Shown in pieces: positions 40,249-48,865 of a stretch of 64,000 nt of DNA (positions are counted from its first letter, which is position 1; every line of letters starts with the position of its first letter). Source of the DNA: Roseiarcus sp963764955 (GTDB lineage Bacteria > Pseudomonadota > Alphaproteobacteria > Rhizobiales > Beijerinckiaceae). Under the pieces are notes generated by a model. It did no database searches, was not told the DNA's origin, and saw only the letters and a list, made by a program, of their open reading frames with translations. The stretch covers positions 195,178-259,177 of the forward strand of contig CAVXVE010000025.1 in assembly GCA_963764955.1 (NCBI GenBank), written 5' to 3'. A program made the position numbers and the translations under genes.

Positions 40249-41787
40249 GTGAGCGTGATCAAACTGAATTCGGATCCGGCGCTGAGGCGTCGGGACCAAA
40301 TGAAGAAATCGGGCCCTCATGTGACGATTTCGAACCCAAACAGCGAGACGAAAGTCGGGGTCCGCCAGCCTGAATTCGGTGGACCCCTTGTCGTCGGTCT
40401 CGATGAGACGCTTGTTCAAACAGACTTATTGCTTGAGTTTGTGTTCGCCTACATCTCCGCTAATCCACTCCGCGCCGTAAAAGTGCTCAGATCGCTTTTG
40501 CACGGCCGAGCGCAGCTCAAAGCCGACATCGCGCGCGACACGCCGATCGACGTTGCGCTGTTGCCGTACAACGAGCATGTCCTGTCATTGATCGAAGACG
40601 CGCGCAATTCCGGCCGCGAGGTTTATCTCGCCTCCGCGTGCAACGAGCGTTATGTTGAGGCGGTCGCGAGACACCTTAGCCTGTTTGACGGCTGGTTTGG
40701 CTCGAGCGACGCACGCAATCTAACGGGCAGCGTAAAAGCGACCCTTCTGGTCGACCGCTTTGGAACGCGCGGCTTCGATTATCTGGGCAACGGGCGAGCG
40801 GACCTCGCGATCTGGTCTACGGCCCGCGGGCGCATCGCCGTCGGTGCCAGCGCGCAAGTCGTCGCCGCATTGAAGCGTCTCGATCCCACTGCGGATGTCC
40901 TTCCGACACGGACCGGTGGACTGCGCGTCTGGTTGCGCCTCTTTCGCGTGCATCATTGGACTAAGAACGGGCTCGTATTCGTGCCGCTGTTTGCGGCGCA
41001 TCTTTTCACGATCCGAGCGTTCGCCTCGGCCTTCGTCGCAGCGATCGCCTTCTCGCTCGCCGCCTCTGCGATTTACATCGTCAACGACCTTATCGACATC
41101 GAGGCTGACCGTAAACACCGCAGCAAGAAGAATCGTCCACTAGCGGCAGGAACGGCGCCCGTCGGGCAGGCTCTGAACTTCGCGGTCACGTTTCTGGCGA
41201 TCGCCCTCGGCCTCGGGCTCCTCCTCCCCGCCCCGTTCACTCCGGTTCTTGCGGCTTATCTCGCAACGACCACGGCGTACTCGCTCTACCTCAAGCGGAA
41301 GCTTATGCTGGACGTCGTCGCGCTGGCGGGGCTGTACACCTTGAGGGTGATTGGCGGGGCGGTCGCGGTCTCGACGATTCCGACCGAATGGATCCTCGCT
41401 TTCTCAATGTTCGTCTTCACTTCGCTCGCGCTCCTTAAACGGTACGCGGAGCTCGCGGCGAGGCTCGACGCAGCGCTTCCAGACCTGACGAATCGAGACT
41501 ACAAAAGAGCGGATCTCCCGGTGATAAGCGCGCTGTCGGCGGCCTCAGGCATGAACGCGGTGACGGTCTTTGCGCTGTACATTTCGTCGGACAATGTCCA
41601 TCGTCTCTATCGTCATCCGAAAGCGCTCTGGCTGGTTTGCCCTATTCTCCTGTACTGGATCGGGCGGGTGATAGTTTTGGCTGAGCGTCGCCTCATTGAC
41701 GACGACCCGATCCTGTTTGCGCTGCGAGACGGAGTGAGTTTGCTAGCTTTTGGAGCCATCGCGACGATCATGATCGCGGCAGCTTGA
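40249..41787 (+). CDS. HAD-UbiA fusion, decaprenyl-phosphate phosphoribosyltransferase-like
   Basis: A 512-aa fusion. Residues about 45-215 are a HAD-like domain and 225-512 a UbiA prenyltransferase with about nine membrane helices. The UbiA signature NDLIDIEADRKHRSKKNRPL (about 279-298) is the form found in Rv3806c, which joins phosphoribose from PRPP to polyprenyl phosphate. In the HAD domain motif I reads VVGLDETL: Gly replaces the expected nucleophile Asp (usual form DLDGT), and motif IV reads GNGRADL, again without the usual first Asp. Motif II Ser (LASA) and motif III Lys (SVKATLL) remain. The HAD part is probably inactive. Start is GTG 40249 or ATG 40300, neither with a good ribosome site. 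The DprE1-like gene follows by 4 bp. Confidence 0.85.
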   Translation: MSVIKLNSDPALRRRDQMKKSGPHVTISNPNSETKVGVRQPEFGGPLVVGLDETLVQTDLLLEFVFAYISANPLRAVKVLRSLLHGRAQLKADIARDTPIDVALLPYNEHVLSLIEDARNSGREVYLASACNERYVEAVARHLSLFDGWFGSSDARNLTGSVKATLLVDRFGTRGFDYLGNGRADLAIWSTARGRIAVGASAQVVAALKRLDPTADVLPTRTGGLRVWLRLFRVHHWTKNGLVFVPLFAAHLFTIRAFASAFVAAIAFSLAASAIYIVNDLIDIEADRKHRSKKNRPLAAGTAPVGQALNFAVTFLAIALGLGLLLPAPFTPVLAAYLATTTAYSLYLKRKLMLDVVALAGLYTLRVIGGAVAVSTIPTEWILAFSMFVFTSLALLKRYAELAARLDAALPDLTNRDYKRADLPVISALSAASGMNAVTVFALYISSDNVHRLYRHPKALWLVCPILLYWIGRVIVLAERRLIDDDPILFALRDGVSLLAFGAIATIMIAAA

Positions 41788-41791
41788 CCGA

Positions 41792-43183
41792 ATGACGGAA
41801 ACCGCATCCTTTCTCCGGCGCTCCGCGGACGCAACCGGGGTGCGTGTCGCCGAGAATGCGGTGCGGCAGAGCTTTGCTGAACGCCGCGACATCCTCTCCT
41901 GGGGCCGTGTGGACCGGCGGCCGCAGCATTGGGCGTGTCCGCATTTTCGCGACGAGCTCGTCGAACTCCTGCGCGATCCCGAGTGGCCGCACAAGCTCGC
42001 GATCGGGCTTCGACGCTCCTACGGCGACTCGTGTCTCAACAGTGCCGGCGCGCTCATCGAAATGATCCAGCTCGACCGCCTGATCGCCTTCGACCCCCTG
42101 AAGGGCCGACTTCGCGGCGAGGCTGGAGTCAGCCTGTCCGAGGCGCTCAAGATCGTCGTGCCGCGCGGGTGGTTCCTGCCAACAACGCCAGGGACGCGCT
42201 TCGTCACGCTTGGCGGAGCGGTTGCAAACGACGTCCACGGCAAGAACCACCATAAAGCCGGCTCCTTCGGCGCGAACGTACTGGCGTTGGGACTGCAGCG
42301 AAGCGATGGCGGGGCTGTCACCGTGACTCCGGAAACTCAGCCGGATCTCTTTCGCGCGACCATCGGCGGCCTCGGCCTCACCGGGGTGATCGAATGGGTC
42401 GAGATCGCGCTCGTCCCGATCGCAAGCGCTTTCCTCGACGTCGAGATTGCGCCGTTCGAGAATCTAGAAGAGTTCTGGTGTCTAGTCGCCGAAAGCGTCG
42501 ACTCTCACGAGCATACGGTGGCCTGGATCGATTGCGCGACAAGTCGCGGGCGCGGCGTGTTCACTCGTGCGAACTGGGCCTCATCCGGCGGGCTTGCGAC
42601 TCACGACGATCGTTCGCTCCGCGCCGTCCCGTTCGATTTCCCCGGCTACGCTTTGAATCGCCTGAGCGTCGGAGCGTTCAACGAACTCTACTACCGCCTG
42701 CACAAGATGAAGGCGACCAATCAGGTACAGGACTATCAGACTTATTTTTATCCGCTCGATTCCATCCGCAGCTGGAACCGCCTGTATGGTGTTCGCGGGA
42801 TCCGCCAGTATCAGTGCGTCATTCCATGGGGCGAAGAACGGGTTGCATTGCCTGCGCTGCTGGCCGAAATTGCCCGAACGAGGCAGGCGTCCTTCCTGGC
42901 AATCCTGAAGACGTTCGGCGACAAACCTTCCGCGGGACTCCTCTCCTTTCCGAGGCCCGGGACGACCCTCGCGCTCGACTTCCCTTACAGAGGCGAGGAG
43001 ACCCTTTCCCTCATGAGCCGTCTCGACTCGATCGTGCGCGAGGCGAAGGGCGCGCTCTATCCGGCCAAGGACGGACGAATGCCGACGGACATGTTCCGGC
43101 TTTCCTTTCCGCAGTGGGAGACCTTCGCGCGGCTGAAAGACCCCGCAATGAACTCGGACTTCTGGCGCAGGGTTTCGCAGTGA
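41792..43183 (+). CDS. dprE1: DprE1-like FAD-linked oxidase
   Basis: A 463-aa FAD-dependent oxidase closely patterned on DprE1, which oxidises C2 of decaprenylphosphoryl-ribose in arabinan precursor synthesis. FAD-binding blocks are GLRRSYGDSCLNSAG and PGTRFVTLGGAVANDVHGKN, followed by HHKAGSFGANV; His149 corresponds to the active-site His of DprE1. The C-terminal part has LYPAKDGRMPTDMF with Lys426 matching the catalytic Lys. At the place of Mycobacterium Cys387 (ICVDFP) the sequence is LALDFP, so Ala394 replaces it. The stop overlaps the next start (GTGA). It acts at the cytoplasmic or periplasmic face of the membrane on a lipid-linked sugar. Confidence 0.88.
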   Translation: MTETASFLRRSADATGVRVAENAVRQSFAERRDILSWGRVDRRPQHWACPHFRDELVELLRDPEWPHKLAIGLRRSYGDSCLNSAGALIEMIQLDRLIAFDPLKGRLRGEAGVSLSEALKIVVPRGWFLPTTPGTRFVTLGGAVANDVHGKNHHKAGSFGANVLALGLQRSDGGAVTVTPETQPDLFRATIGGLGLTGVIEWVEIALVPIASAFLDVEIAPFENLEEFWCLVAESVDSHEHTVAWIDCATSRGRGVFTRANWASSGGLATHDDRSLRAVPFDFPGYALNRLSVGAFNELYYRLHKMKATNQVQDYQTYFYPLDSIRSWNRLYGVRGIRQYQCVIPWGEERVALPALLAEIARTRQASFLAILKTFGDKPSAGLLSFPRPGTTLALDFPYRGEETLSLMSRLDSIVREAKGALYPAKDGRMPTDMFRLSFPQWETFARLKDPAMNSDFWRRVSQ

Positions 43184-43929
43184 GTGCGGAGCCGAAGCGG
43201 ATTGTCGTTCTCGGCGCAGCCTCCGCGATCGCCGAGGCCGCGGCGCGGCTTTGGGCGGCCGAAGGCGCGCGCCTATCGCTTGTTGGACGAAACGCCGATC
43301 GCCTGGAGGCGATCGGCTCCGATCTCCGCGCGCGCGGTGCGGCGTCGGTCGAAACCACAGTCACAGACTGCGCCTCGGCCGACGCCGCCGGGTGGCTCGA
43401 CAAGATCGCCGAGAGCCTCGGCGGCCTCGACGTTGTTTTGCTCGCCTATGGCGTTCTCGGAGACCAGTCTGAGCTCGAGGGGAATCCTGCGGCGACGGCC
43501 GACTTGCTTAATACGAATTTTGTCAGCGCCTCGGCATGGTGCCTCGCCGCGGCCAACTGCTTCGAGCGCCAGGGCTCGGGGACGCTTGTTGTGATCGGCT
43601 CCGTCGCCGGGGACCGCGGCCGAGCGTCGAACTACATCTATGGCGCCTCGAAAGCCGGGCTTGGCGTGCTTGTTCAGGGTCTAGCGCATCGCCTTGCCAA
43701 GTCCGGCGCACGCGCGGTTCTGATTAAGCCAGGATTCGTCGACACTCCCATGACCGTTCACATCGCAAGAAAGGGCGCGCTTTGGGCGCAGCCCGAAACG
43801 GTTGGCCAGGCGATCGTCAAGGCGACGGAGAGGGGCGGGCCGATCGTCTACACGCCGTTCTACTGGAGTGGGATTATGGCGGTCATTCGTGGCGTTCCAT
43901 CGCCGATATTTCATCGAATGGCGCTTTGA
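43180..43929 (+). CDS. dprE2: DprE2-like SDR (decaprenylphosphoryl-2-ketoribose reductase)
   Basis: A 249-aa SDR that should reduce the keto intermediate of the DprE1-like enzyme to the arabinose epimer. The GTG start at 43180 overlaps the previous stop. The nucleotide-binding motif is the unusual VVLGAASAIAEAAA; then VLLAYGVLGDQSELE, the Ser in VVIGSVAGDRG and YIYGASKAGLGV with the Tyr-Lys pair. The C-terminal IFHRMAL resembles the DprE2 end. Gene order and overlap make the pair with the oxidase very likely. Confidence 0.85.
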   Translation: MSAEPKRIVVLGAASAIAEAAARLWAAEGARLSLVGRNADRLEAIGSDLRARGAASVETTVTDCASADAAGWLDKIAESLGGLDVVLLAYGVLGDQSELEGNPAATADLLNTNFVSASAWCLAAANCFERQGSGTLVVIGSVAGDRGRASNYIYGASKAGLGVLVQGLAHRLAKSGARAVLIKPGFVDTPMTVHIARKGALWAQPETVGQAIVKATERGGPIVYTPFYWSGIMAVIRGVPSPIFHRMAL

Positions 43930-43936
43930 TGCGCGC

Positions 43937-44878
43937 ATGACGGGGAGCGACAAGATCGTTGTTACCGGCGCGGCCGGACTCGTAGGACAGAACCTCATTC
44001 CGCGTCTGCTTGAACGGGGTCACGACTCTATCGTCGCGATCGACAAACATGAATCCAACACAGCGACGCTCGCGAGGCTAAATCCGGGCATTGACGTCAT
44101 CGAAGCCGATCTCGCGAAACCAGGAGCATGGGAGAAGGCTCTCGCGGGCGCGCGCACGCTGGTTCTGAACCATGCCCAGATCGGTGCATTGGGCGAAAAG
44201 CCGTTCATCGACAACAACGTCACCGCGACCGAAAATGTCATCGCGGCGGCCAAGACGAGCAAAGTCGGGAATGTCATTCATATCAGCTCCTCGGTCGTCA
44301 ACTCGCTTGCCTGCGACTTTTACACGGAGACCAAGAAGGCGCAGGAGAAGCTCGCAGTCGAAACCGGCCTGCCCACCTCGGTCCTTCGCCCTACGCTGAT
44401 GTTCGGCTGGTTCGATCGGAAGCATCTCGGCTGGCTCGCACGGTTTATGCAGCGCACGCCAGTCTTCCCCGTCCCCGGCGATGGGCAATACCTCCGTCAA
44501 CCGCTTTATGTCGGCGACTTCTGCAACATCATCGCTTCGTGCATTGAATCGCCGCGTCCCGGCAAGACCTTTAACATCTCGGGCCGCGAAATGATTCCCT
44601 ATATCGAGTTAATCCGCACGGTGAAGGCGGCGACAAAATCGTCGACGCGCGTTGTCTGCATCCCGTATTCCCTTTTCTGGATTCTCCTGCGCACTTATGC
44701 GCTCGCCGACAAGAACCCGCCATTCACGACCCAACAGCTGGAGGCCCTGGTGACCCCAGAGACGTTCGAGATCATTGACTGGCCGGCGATTTTCAACGTA
44801 CGCGCAACGCCGCTTGCCGAGGCGCTTCGCGAGACGTTCCAGCACCCGATCTATTCCCGCGTCGCGCTCGATTTCTGA
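43937..44878 (+). CDS. NAD-dependent epimerase/dehydratase
   Basis: A 313-aa extended SDR of the glycan cluster. The Rossmann motif is VVTGAAGLVGQNLIPRLLERG. Ser residues in VIHISSSVVNSL occupy the catalytic place, and the usual YxxxK is seen as YTETKKAQE (Tyr then Lys four residues on). A C-terminal substrate domain follows, with a membrane-like stretch CIPYSLFWILLRTYAL. This branch often acts on lipid-linked or nucleotide sugars; the exact reaction is not known. The start ATG at 43937 is 7 bp after the DprE2-like stop. Confidence 0.82.
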   Translation: MTGSDKIVVTGAAGLVGQNLIPRLLERGHDSIVAIDKHESNTATLARLNPGIDVIEADLAKPGAWEKALAGARTLVLNHAQIGALGEKPFIDNNVTATENVIAAAKTSKVGNVIHISSSVVNSLACDFYTETKKAQEKLAVETGLPTSVLRPTLMFGWFDRKHLGWLARFMQRTPVFPVPGDGQYLRQPLYVGDFCNIIASCIESPRPGKTFNISGREMIPYIELIRTVKAATKSSTRVVCIPYSLFWILLRTYALADKNPPFTTQQLEALVTPETFEIIDWPAIFNVRATPLAEALRETFQHPIYSRVALDF

Positions 44879-44890
44879 AAGGCTGGCGCC

Positions 44891-45304
44891 ATGATGTCCG
44901 GTCGCTTTATCCGCTTCCTCCTAACCGGGGGATTCGCCGCGCTCATCAATCTTGGAAGCCGTTACGTGCTTAACGAGTTCATGAGCTTTGAGGCGGCAGT
45001 CGCGGTAGCCTATCTCGCCGGGGTCGTCGTTGCCTATGTGCTCGCCAAGATCTTCGTGTTCGACAAGTCCGGGGCTGCGGTCGCGACAGAGTTTCGGCGG
45101 TTCGTCATGGTGAACATTCTGTCGCTCGCGGTCGTCTGGTGCGTTTCGGTCGGCCTCGCGATCTATGTCTTTCCCGCCCTAAGGTTCCGCTGGCATGCGG
45201 AGGCGGTCGCGCATTTCATCGGCGTCCTATCGCCTGCGGTCGTCAGCTACCTCAGCCCACAAGCACTACACTTTCCGCGCCGCCGGGATTTCGACCCAGG
45301 CTGA
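44891..45304 (+). CDS. GtrA family membrane protein
   Basis: A 137-aa protein with four predicted membrane helices (about 8-28, 35-57, 75-98 and 108-128), starting FIRFLLTGGFAALINLGSRY as in GtrA/DPMS families. In mycobacteria the GtrA protein Rv3789 sits beside dprE1/dprE2 and is linked to use of the polyprenyl-arabinose donor; the same neighbourhood here suggests transfer or handling of the lipid-linked sugar. Start ATG 44891 or 44894. Confidence 0.85.
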   Translation: MMSGRFIRFLLTGGFAALINLGSRYVLNEFMSFEAAVAVAYLAGVVVAYVLAKIFVFDKSGAAVATEFRRFVMVNILSLAVVWCVSVGLAIYVFPALRFRWHAEAVAHFIGVLSPAVVSYLSPQALHFPRRRDFDPG

Positions 45305-45393
45305 GTTTGCCGTTGCGCCTGATATCAACGCCAGGCCCAGGCAAAGGCGCTGATCGCGCGAGACGGCGTTCGCGGCGTCACTCGGAGATCGAT

Positions 45394-46698
45394 ATGAAAC
45401 GTGTTGCCGTCATCGGCGCCGGAGCGATGGGACTCGCGGTCGCATATCACGCGCTGAAGGCACGCCACCGGGTGGTTGTGTACGAGGCCGACAAGGCTCC
45501 CGGCGGGATGGCGGCGCATTTTGACTTCGGCGGGTTATCGCTCGAGCGCTACTACCATTTCGTCTGCAAGGCCGATCGGCCGACGTTTGAACTCATGGCA
45601 GATCTCGGGATCGCCGACAAGATGCGCTGGGTTCCGACCAGCATGGGCGTTTTCACGAACGGACGAATCCATGCGTGGGGCGATCCGATCGCGCTGCTCA
45701 AGTTTCCTGGACTGTCGTCGATCGGAAAGCTGCGGTACGGACTGATGATGTTTCTGGCAACCCGCCGCAAATCCGCTGGTTCTCTCGAGCATTTGTCGTC
45801 AAAGCAATGGATTGAGGCGTGGTGTGGGCCGGAAGTCTATAACGCGATGTGGCGTCCGCTCTTCGACCTCAAGTTCTATGAGTTCGCCGACAACATCTCC
45901 GCCGCTTGGCTGTGGACCAGGATCAAAAGGGTCGGCACGTCGCGCAAGTCTCTATTTCATGAAGAGCTCGGCTATATCGACGGGGGGTCGGAGACGCTAG
46001 TGCGCGCCCTCGTCGAGAGGATCGAAATGCAAGGCGGCAGCGTGCGGCTCGGCCAGCCAGTCACTGAAGTCCTAATCGAGCACGGCGCCGTCAAAGGCGT
46101 CCTGTCTGTCGGTAGGGTCGAGGCTTACGACTGCGTCATTTCGACCATTCCGACGCCACTCGTGTCGAAGATCATCCCTGGACTACCAGATAAGGTGAAA
46201 AAGGCCTATGACGCGATCAACAACATCGCGGTCGTCTGCCTCGTCTTCAAGCTCAAGAGATCGGTGACCCCAAATTTTTGGGTCAATGTGTTTGATCCGT
46301 CCATGAACATCCCAGGATTCGTCGAATTCTCTCGCCTCCGCCCGACGACGGACACGATTGTCTACATCCCATACTACATGCCGGCCACGAGTCCGGACTG
46401 GCGGCGCAGCGACGCGGAACTCATCAGCGAGGCGTTCGGATATCTCAAGCGGGTCAATCCCTCATTGACCGACGCCGACTTGATCGATGCGAGGGCTGGT
46501 CGCCTTCGCTTTGCGCAACCTATTTGCCCGCCGGGCTTCGGGGCCATGATTCCCGAGACACAGACTCCCGTCGCCGGGCTCCAGGTTGCCGACACGTGTT
46601 TCTATTACCCCGAGGACCGCGGCATTTCGGAGAGCGTCCGGTGGGCGAAGCTCATGGCCGAGGCAATCGACGACCCCTCCGTTTGGGACAAACGATAA
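45394..46698 (+). CDS. NAD(P)/FAD-dependent oxidoreductase (amine oxidase/UGM-like fold)
   Basis: A 434-aa flavoprotein. The N-terminal dinucleotide fold is VAVIGAGAMGLAVAYHALKA and the GG motif YEADKAPGGMAAHFDFGG. A middle segment has MWRPLFDLKFYEFADNISAA and the end carries a second FAD-contact region (GLQVADTCFYYPEDRGISES). It belongs to the protoporphyrinogen oxidase/UDP-galactopyranose mutase-like superfamily that is frequent in surface-polysaccharide clusters. Whether it is a sugar mutase or a lipid desaturase/oxidase cannot be told. It lies 89 bp behind the GtrA gene. Confidence 0.82.
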   Translation: MKRVAVIGAGAMGLAVAYHALKARHRVVVYEADKAPGGMAAHFDFGGLSLERYYHFVCKADRPTFELMADLGIADKMRWVPTSMGVFTNGRIHAWGDPIALLKFPGLSSIGKLRYGLMMFLATRRKSAGSLEHLSSKQWIEAWCGPEVYNAMWRPLFDLKFYEFADNISAAWLWTRIKRVGTSRKSLFHEELGYIDGGSETLVRALVERIEMQGGSVRLGQPVTEVLIEHGAVKGVLSVGRVEAYDCVISTIPTPLVSKIIPGLPDKVKKAYDAINNIAVVCLVFKLKRSVTPNFWVNVFDPSMNIPGFVEFSRLRPTTDTIVYIPYYMPATSPDWRRSDAELISEAFGYLKRVNPSLTDADLIDARAGRLRFAQPICPPGFGAMIPETQTPVAGLQVADTCFYYPEDRGISESVRWAKLMAEAIDDPSVWDKR

Positions 46699-47007
46699 AC
46701 CGCCTGATACATTTTGTCGCACTCGCCGACACCGACGCGGTCATCCCCGCAGTTGGACAAGGGGATTGAGGCCTCGATTCGAGCGATTCTGGCCTATTAA
46801 GCGGAGTTGATGCGCTGCGCATTTTCGGGTAGAGCCGCCCGTGACGTGCGAAGCGAACCCCTCGGCCGGGTGCGTTTGCGACGGCTGCGATTTGGCCCCA
46901 TGCTACAAATCGAGAAACGCGCCGACGACATTCCTTTGAAACGCGACGATAAGGCCTCTAGCTTGGTGAACTTGTCCTTTCAAATACGCTGAGATCGGGA
47001 ATCGGCG
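46699..47007. other. Intergenic region, probable new transcription start
   Basis: About 309 bp without a gene. It separates the arabinose-type part from the rfbF-rfbC part, and base composition falls on its right side, where rfbF begins. A promoter for rfbF is likely here but no motif is clear. Confidence 0.4.
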
Positions 47008-47778
47008 ATGAAGGCGGTGATAATGGCGGGCGGGCTGGGAACACGTTTCGCCGAAGAAACAGATGTTAAGCCAAAGCCAATGATCGAGATTGGCGGCATG
47101 CCGATTATTTGGCACGTGATGAAAATTTACTCTACTTACGGTATAAACGATTTCGTCATTTGTCTCGGACACAAGGGCTACATTATCAAGGAATACTTCA
47201 GTAATTACTTTCTGCATATGTCTAACGTGACGCTCGACATGAAGCACAACAACATGGAGGTCCATAACGCTGCGGCTGAGCCGTGGCGCGTCACGCTCAT
47301 CGACACCGGCGAGAAGACAATGATTGGTGGGCGCATCAAACGGATTCTTCCTTACCTCGGGGACGATAAGGAATTTTGCCTGACATATGGTGACGGCGTT
47401 GGCGATGTAGACGTCAGCGCTGCGATCGATCTGCATCGCCGAGAAGGGCGGCTCGCCACAGTGACCGCGACCCAACCCCCCGGCCGCTTCGGAGCGATCG
47501 ATTACCAAGGCAACCGCGTGATCAAGTTCCAGGAGAAGCCAATTGGCGATGGCGGCTGGATCAATGGCGGCTTCTTCGTCCTGTCGCCACAGGTCGGGAA
47601 CTACATCAAGGACGACGCGACGGTCTGGGAACAGGAGCCAATGCAGAAGCTCGCGGAGGAAGGCGAGCTCAGCGTCTATTTCCATAGCGGTTTTTGGCAG
47701 CCGATGGATACGCTGCGGGACAAACGTCACTTGGAAGATCTTTGGGTCTCCGACAAAGCGCCGTGGAAGACATGGTAG
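47008..47778 (+). CDS. rfbF: Glucose-1-phosphate cytidylyltransferase
   Basis: A 256-aa nucleotidyltransferase making CDP-glucose from CTP and glucose-1-phosphate, the entry to CDP-linked deoxysugars. The nucleotide-binding start is KAVIMAGGLGTRFAEETDVK with PKPMIEIGGMPIIWHVMKIY; then FCLTYGDGVGDVD (metal-binding Asp), PGRFGAI, FQEKP and WINGGFF. All RfbF/DdhA signatures are kept. The first 250 bases are clearly AT-richer than the neighbouring genes, a sign of separate origin. CDP-glucose 4,6-dehydratase is not seen next to it. Confidence 0.93.
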   Translation: MKAVIMAGGLGTRFAEETDVKPKPMIEIGGMPIIWHVMKIYSTYGINDFVICLGHKGYIIKEYFSNYFLHMSNVTLDMKHNNMEVHNAAAEPWRVTLIDTGEKTMIGGRIKRILPYLGDDKEFCLTYGDGVGDVDVSAAIDLHRREGRLATVTATQPPGRFGAIDYQGNRVIKFQEKPIGDGGWINGGFFVLSPQVGNYIKDDATVWEQEPMQKLAEEGELSVYFHSGFWQPMDTLRDKRHLEDLWVSDKAPWKTW

Positions 47779-47795
47779 CGGAGCCTGGGACAAGC

Positions 47796-48853
47796 ATGCG
47801 AATATTAATTACCGGAAATATGGGATATGTCGGTCCAGTCCTGACAAGATACCTTCGCGGCGCGCTGGTCGACGCTGAGCTGATTGGTTTTGACACGGCT
47901 TATTTCGGCCACAGCCTGACGGGGGCATGGCTCCTGCCCGAGGCGTTGCTCGACCGGCAGGTGTTCGCGGACATCCGCGAATTTCCGGCCGAGTTGCTCG
48001 ATGGCGTCGACGCCGTTGTGCATCTCTCGGCCACCTCGAACGACCCGATGGGAAGCAAGTTCGCGGCGGTCACCGGCGAAATCAATCGCGACGCCACCGT
48101 GCGAATCGCCAGACCGGCGGCGGAGCGGGAGGTCAAGAGTTTTATCTTTGCCTCGAGCTGCAGCGTGTACGGCTACGCGGAAAAGCGGTGCGCGCAAGGA
48201 GAACGACCCGACCAACCCGCTAACCGCCTACGCTCGGTCGAAAATAGGCTCGGAGAAAGCCTTGGCTGAGCTTGATCGCAAACGCATGCTTATAACGTCG
48301 CTCCGGTTCGCCACTGCATGCGGAATGTCCGACCGGCTGCGACTAGATCTGGCGCTGAATGACTTCGTCGCCTGCGCCATGGCCTCGGGCGAGATCACCG
48401 TTCTCAGCGACGGTACCGCCTTGGCGCCCGCTGATCGACGTTGAGGACATGGCGCGAGCGATTCTGTGGGCGATTCAACGCAAAAGAGAGAATGGCGACG
48501 AGTTTCTCGCAGTGAACGCTGGCCGCGACGAGAGCTATTATCAGGTGCGCGACTTGGCCGAAGCCGTGGCCCACCAGGCGCCAGGCACGACGGTCTCGAT
48601 CAACACCAATGCCCCCCGACAAGCGTTCCTATCGGGTGGACTTCACCCTCTTCCGATCACTGGCGCCGAACTCCATTCCGCAAGTGACGCTGGATCAGTC
48701 CATCATTCGTCTGCGGGAAGGGCTTGTCGGCATGGGTTTCGCGGACAGACTTTCGCACTTCGCCCTATATGCGCCTCAAGACACTCGAGCGTCACCTGGC
48801 GGCTGGCCGTCTCGGTGCGGATCTACGCTGGCGCTTCCGGCCTCACGCCCTAG
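47796..48853 (+). pseudogene. NAD-dependent epimerase/dehydratase, several frameshifts
   Basis: An extended SDR of about 350 aa, typical of rhizobial surface-sugar clusters, broken into four frames. Pieces in order are RILITGNMGYVGPVLTRYL; VHLSATSNDPMGSKF; FIFASSCSVYGYAE; NPLTAYARSKIGSEKALAEL (with the Tyr-Lys pair); SLRFATACGMSDRLRLDLAL; LIDVEDMARAILWAIQ; and YRVDFTLFRSLAPNSIPQVT. Frame changes lie near 48,190, 48,425, 48,615 and 48,765. The last frame could end at 48853 or continue to 48891 inside rfbC. It follows rfbF by 17 bp. Whether the indels are real or technical is open; rfbF and rfbC on both sides are clean. Confidence 0.78.
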
Positions 48854-48865
48854 GAACTGAGCTCC

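Noticed and set aside
39992..40252. 86-residue frame before the UbiA gene
   Set aside because: No ribosome site, domain or sensible composition; overlaps the next gene start.
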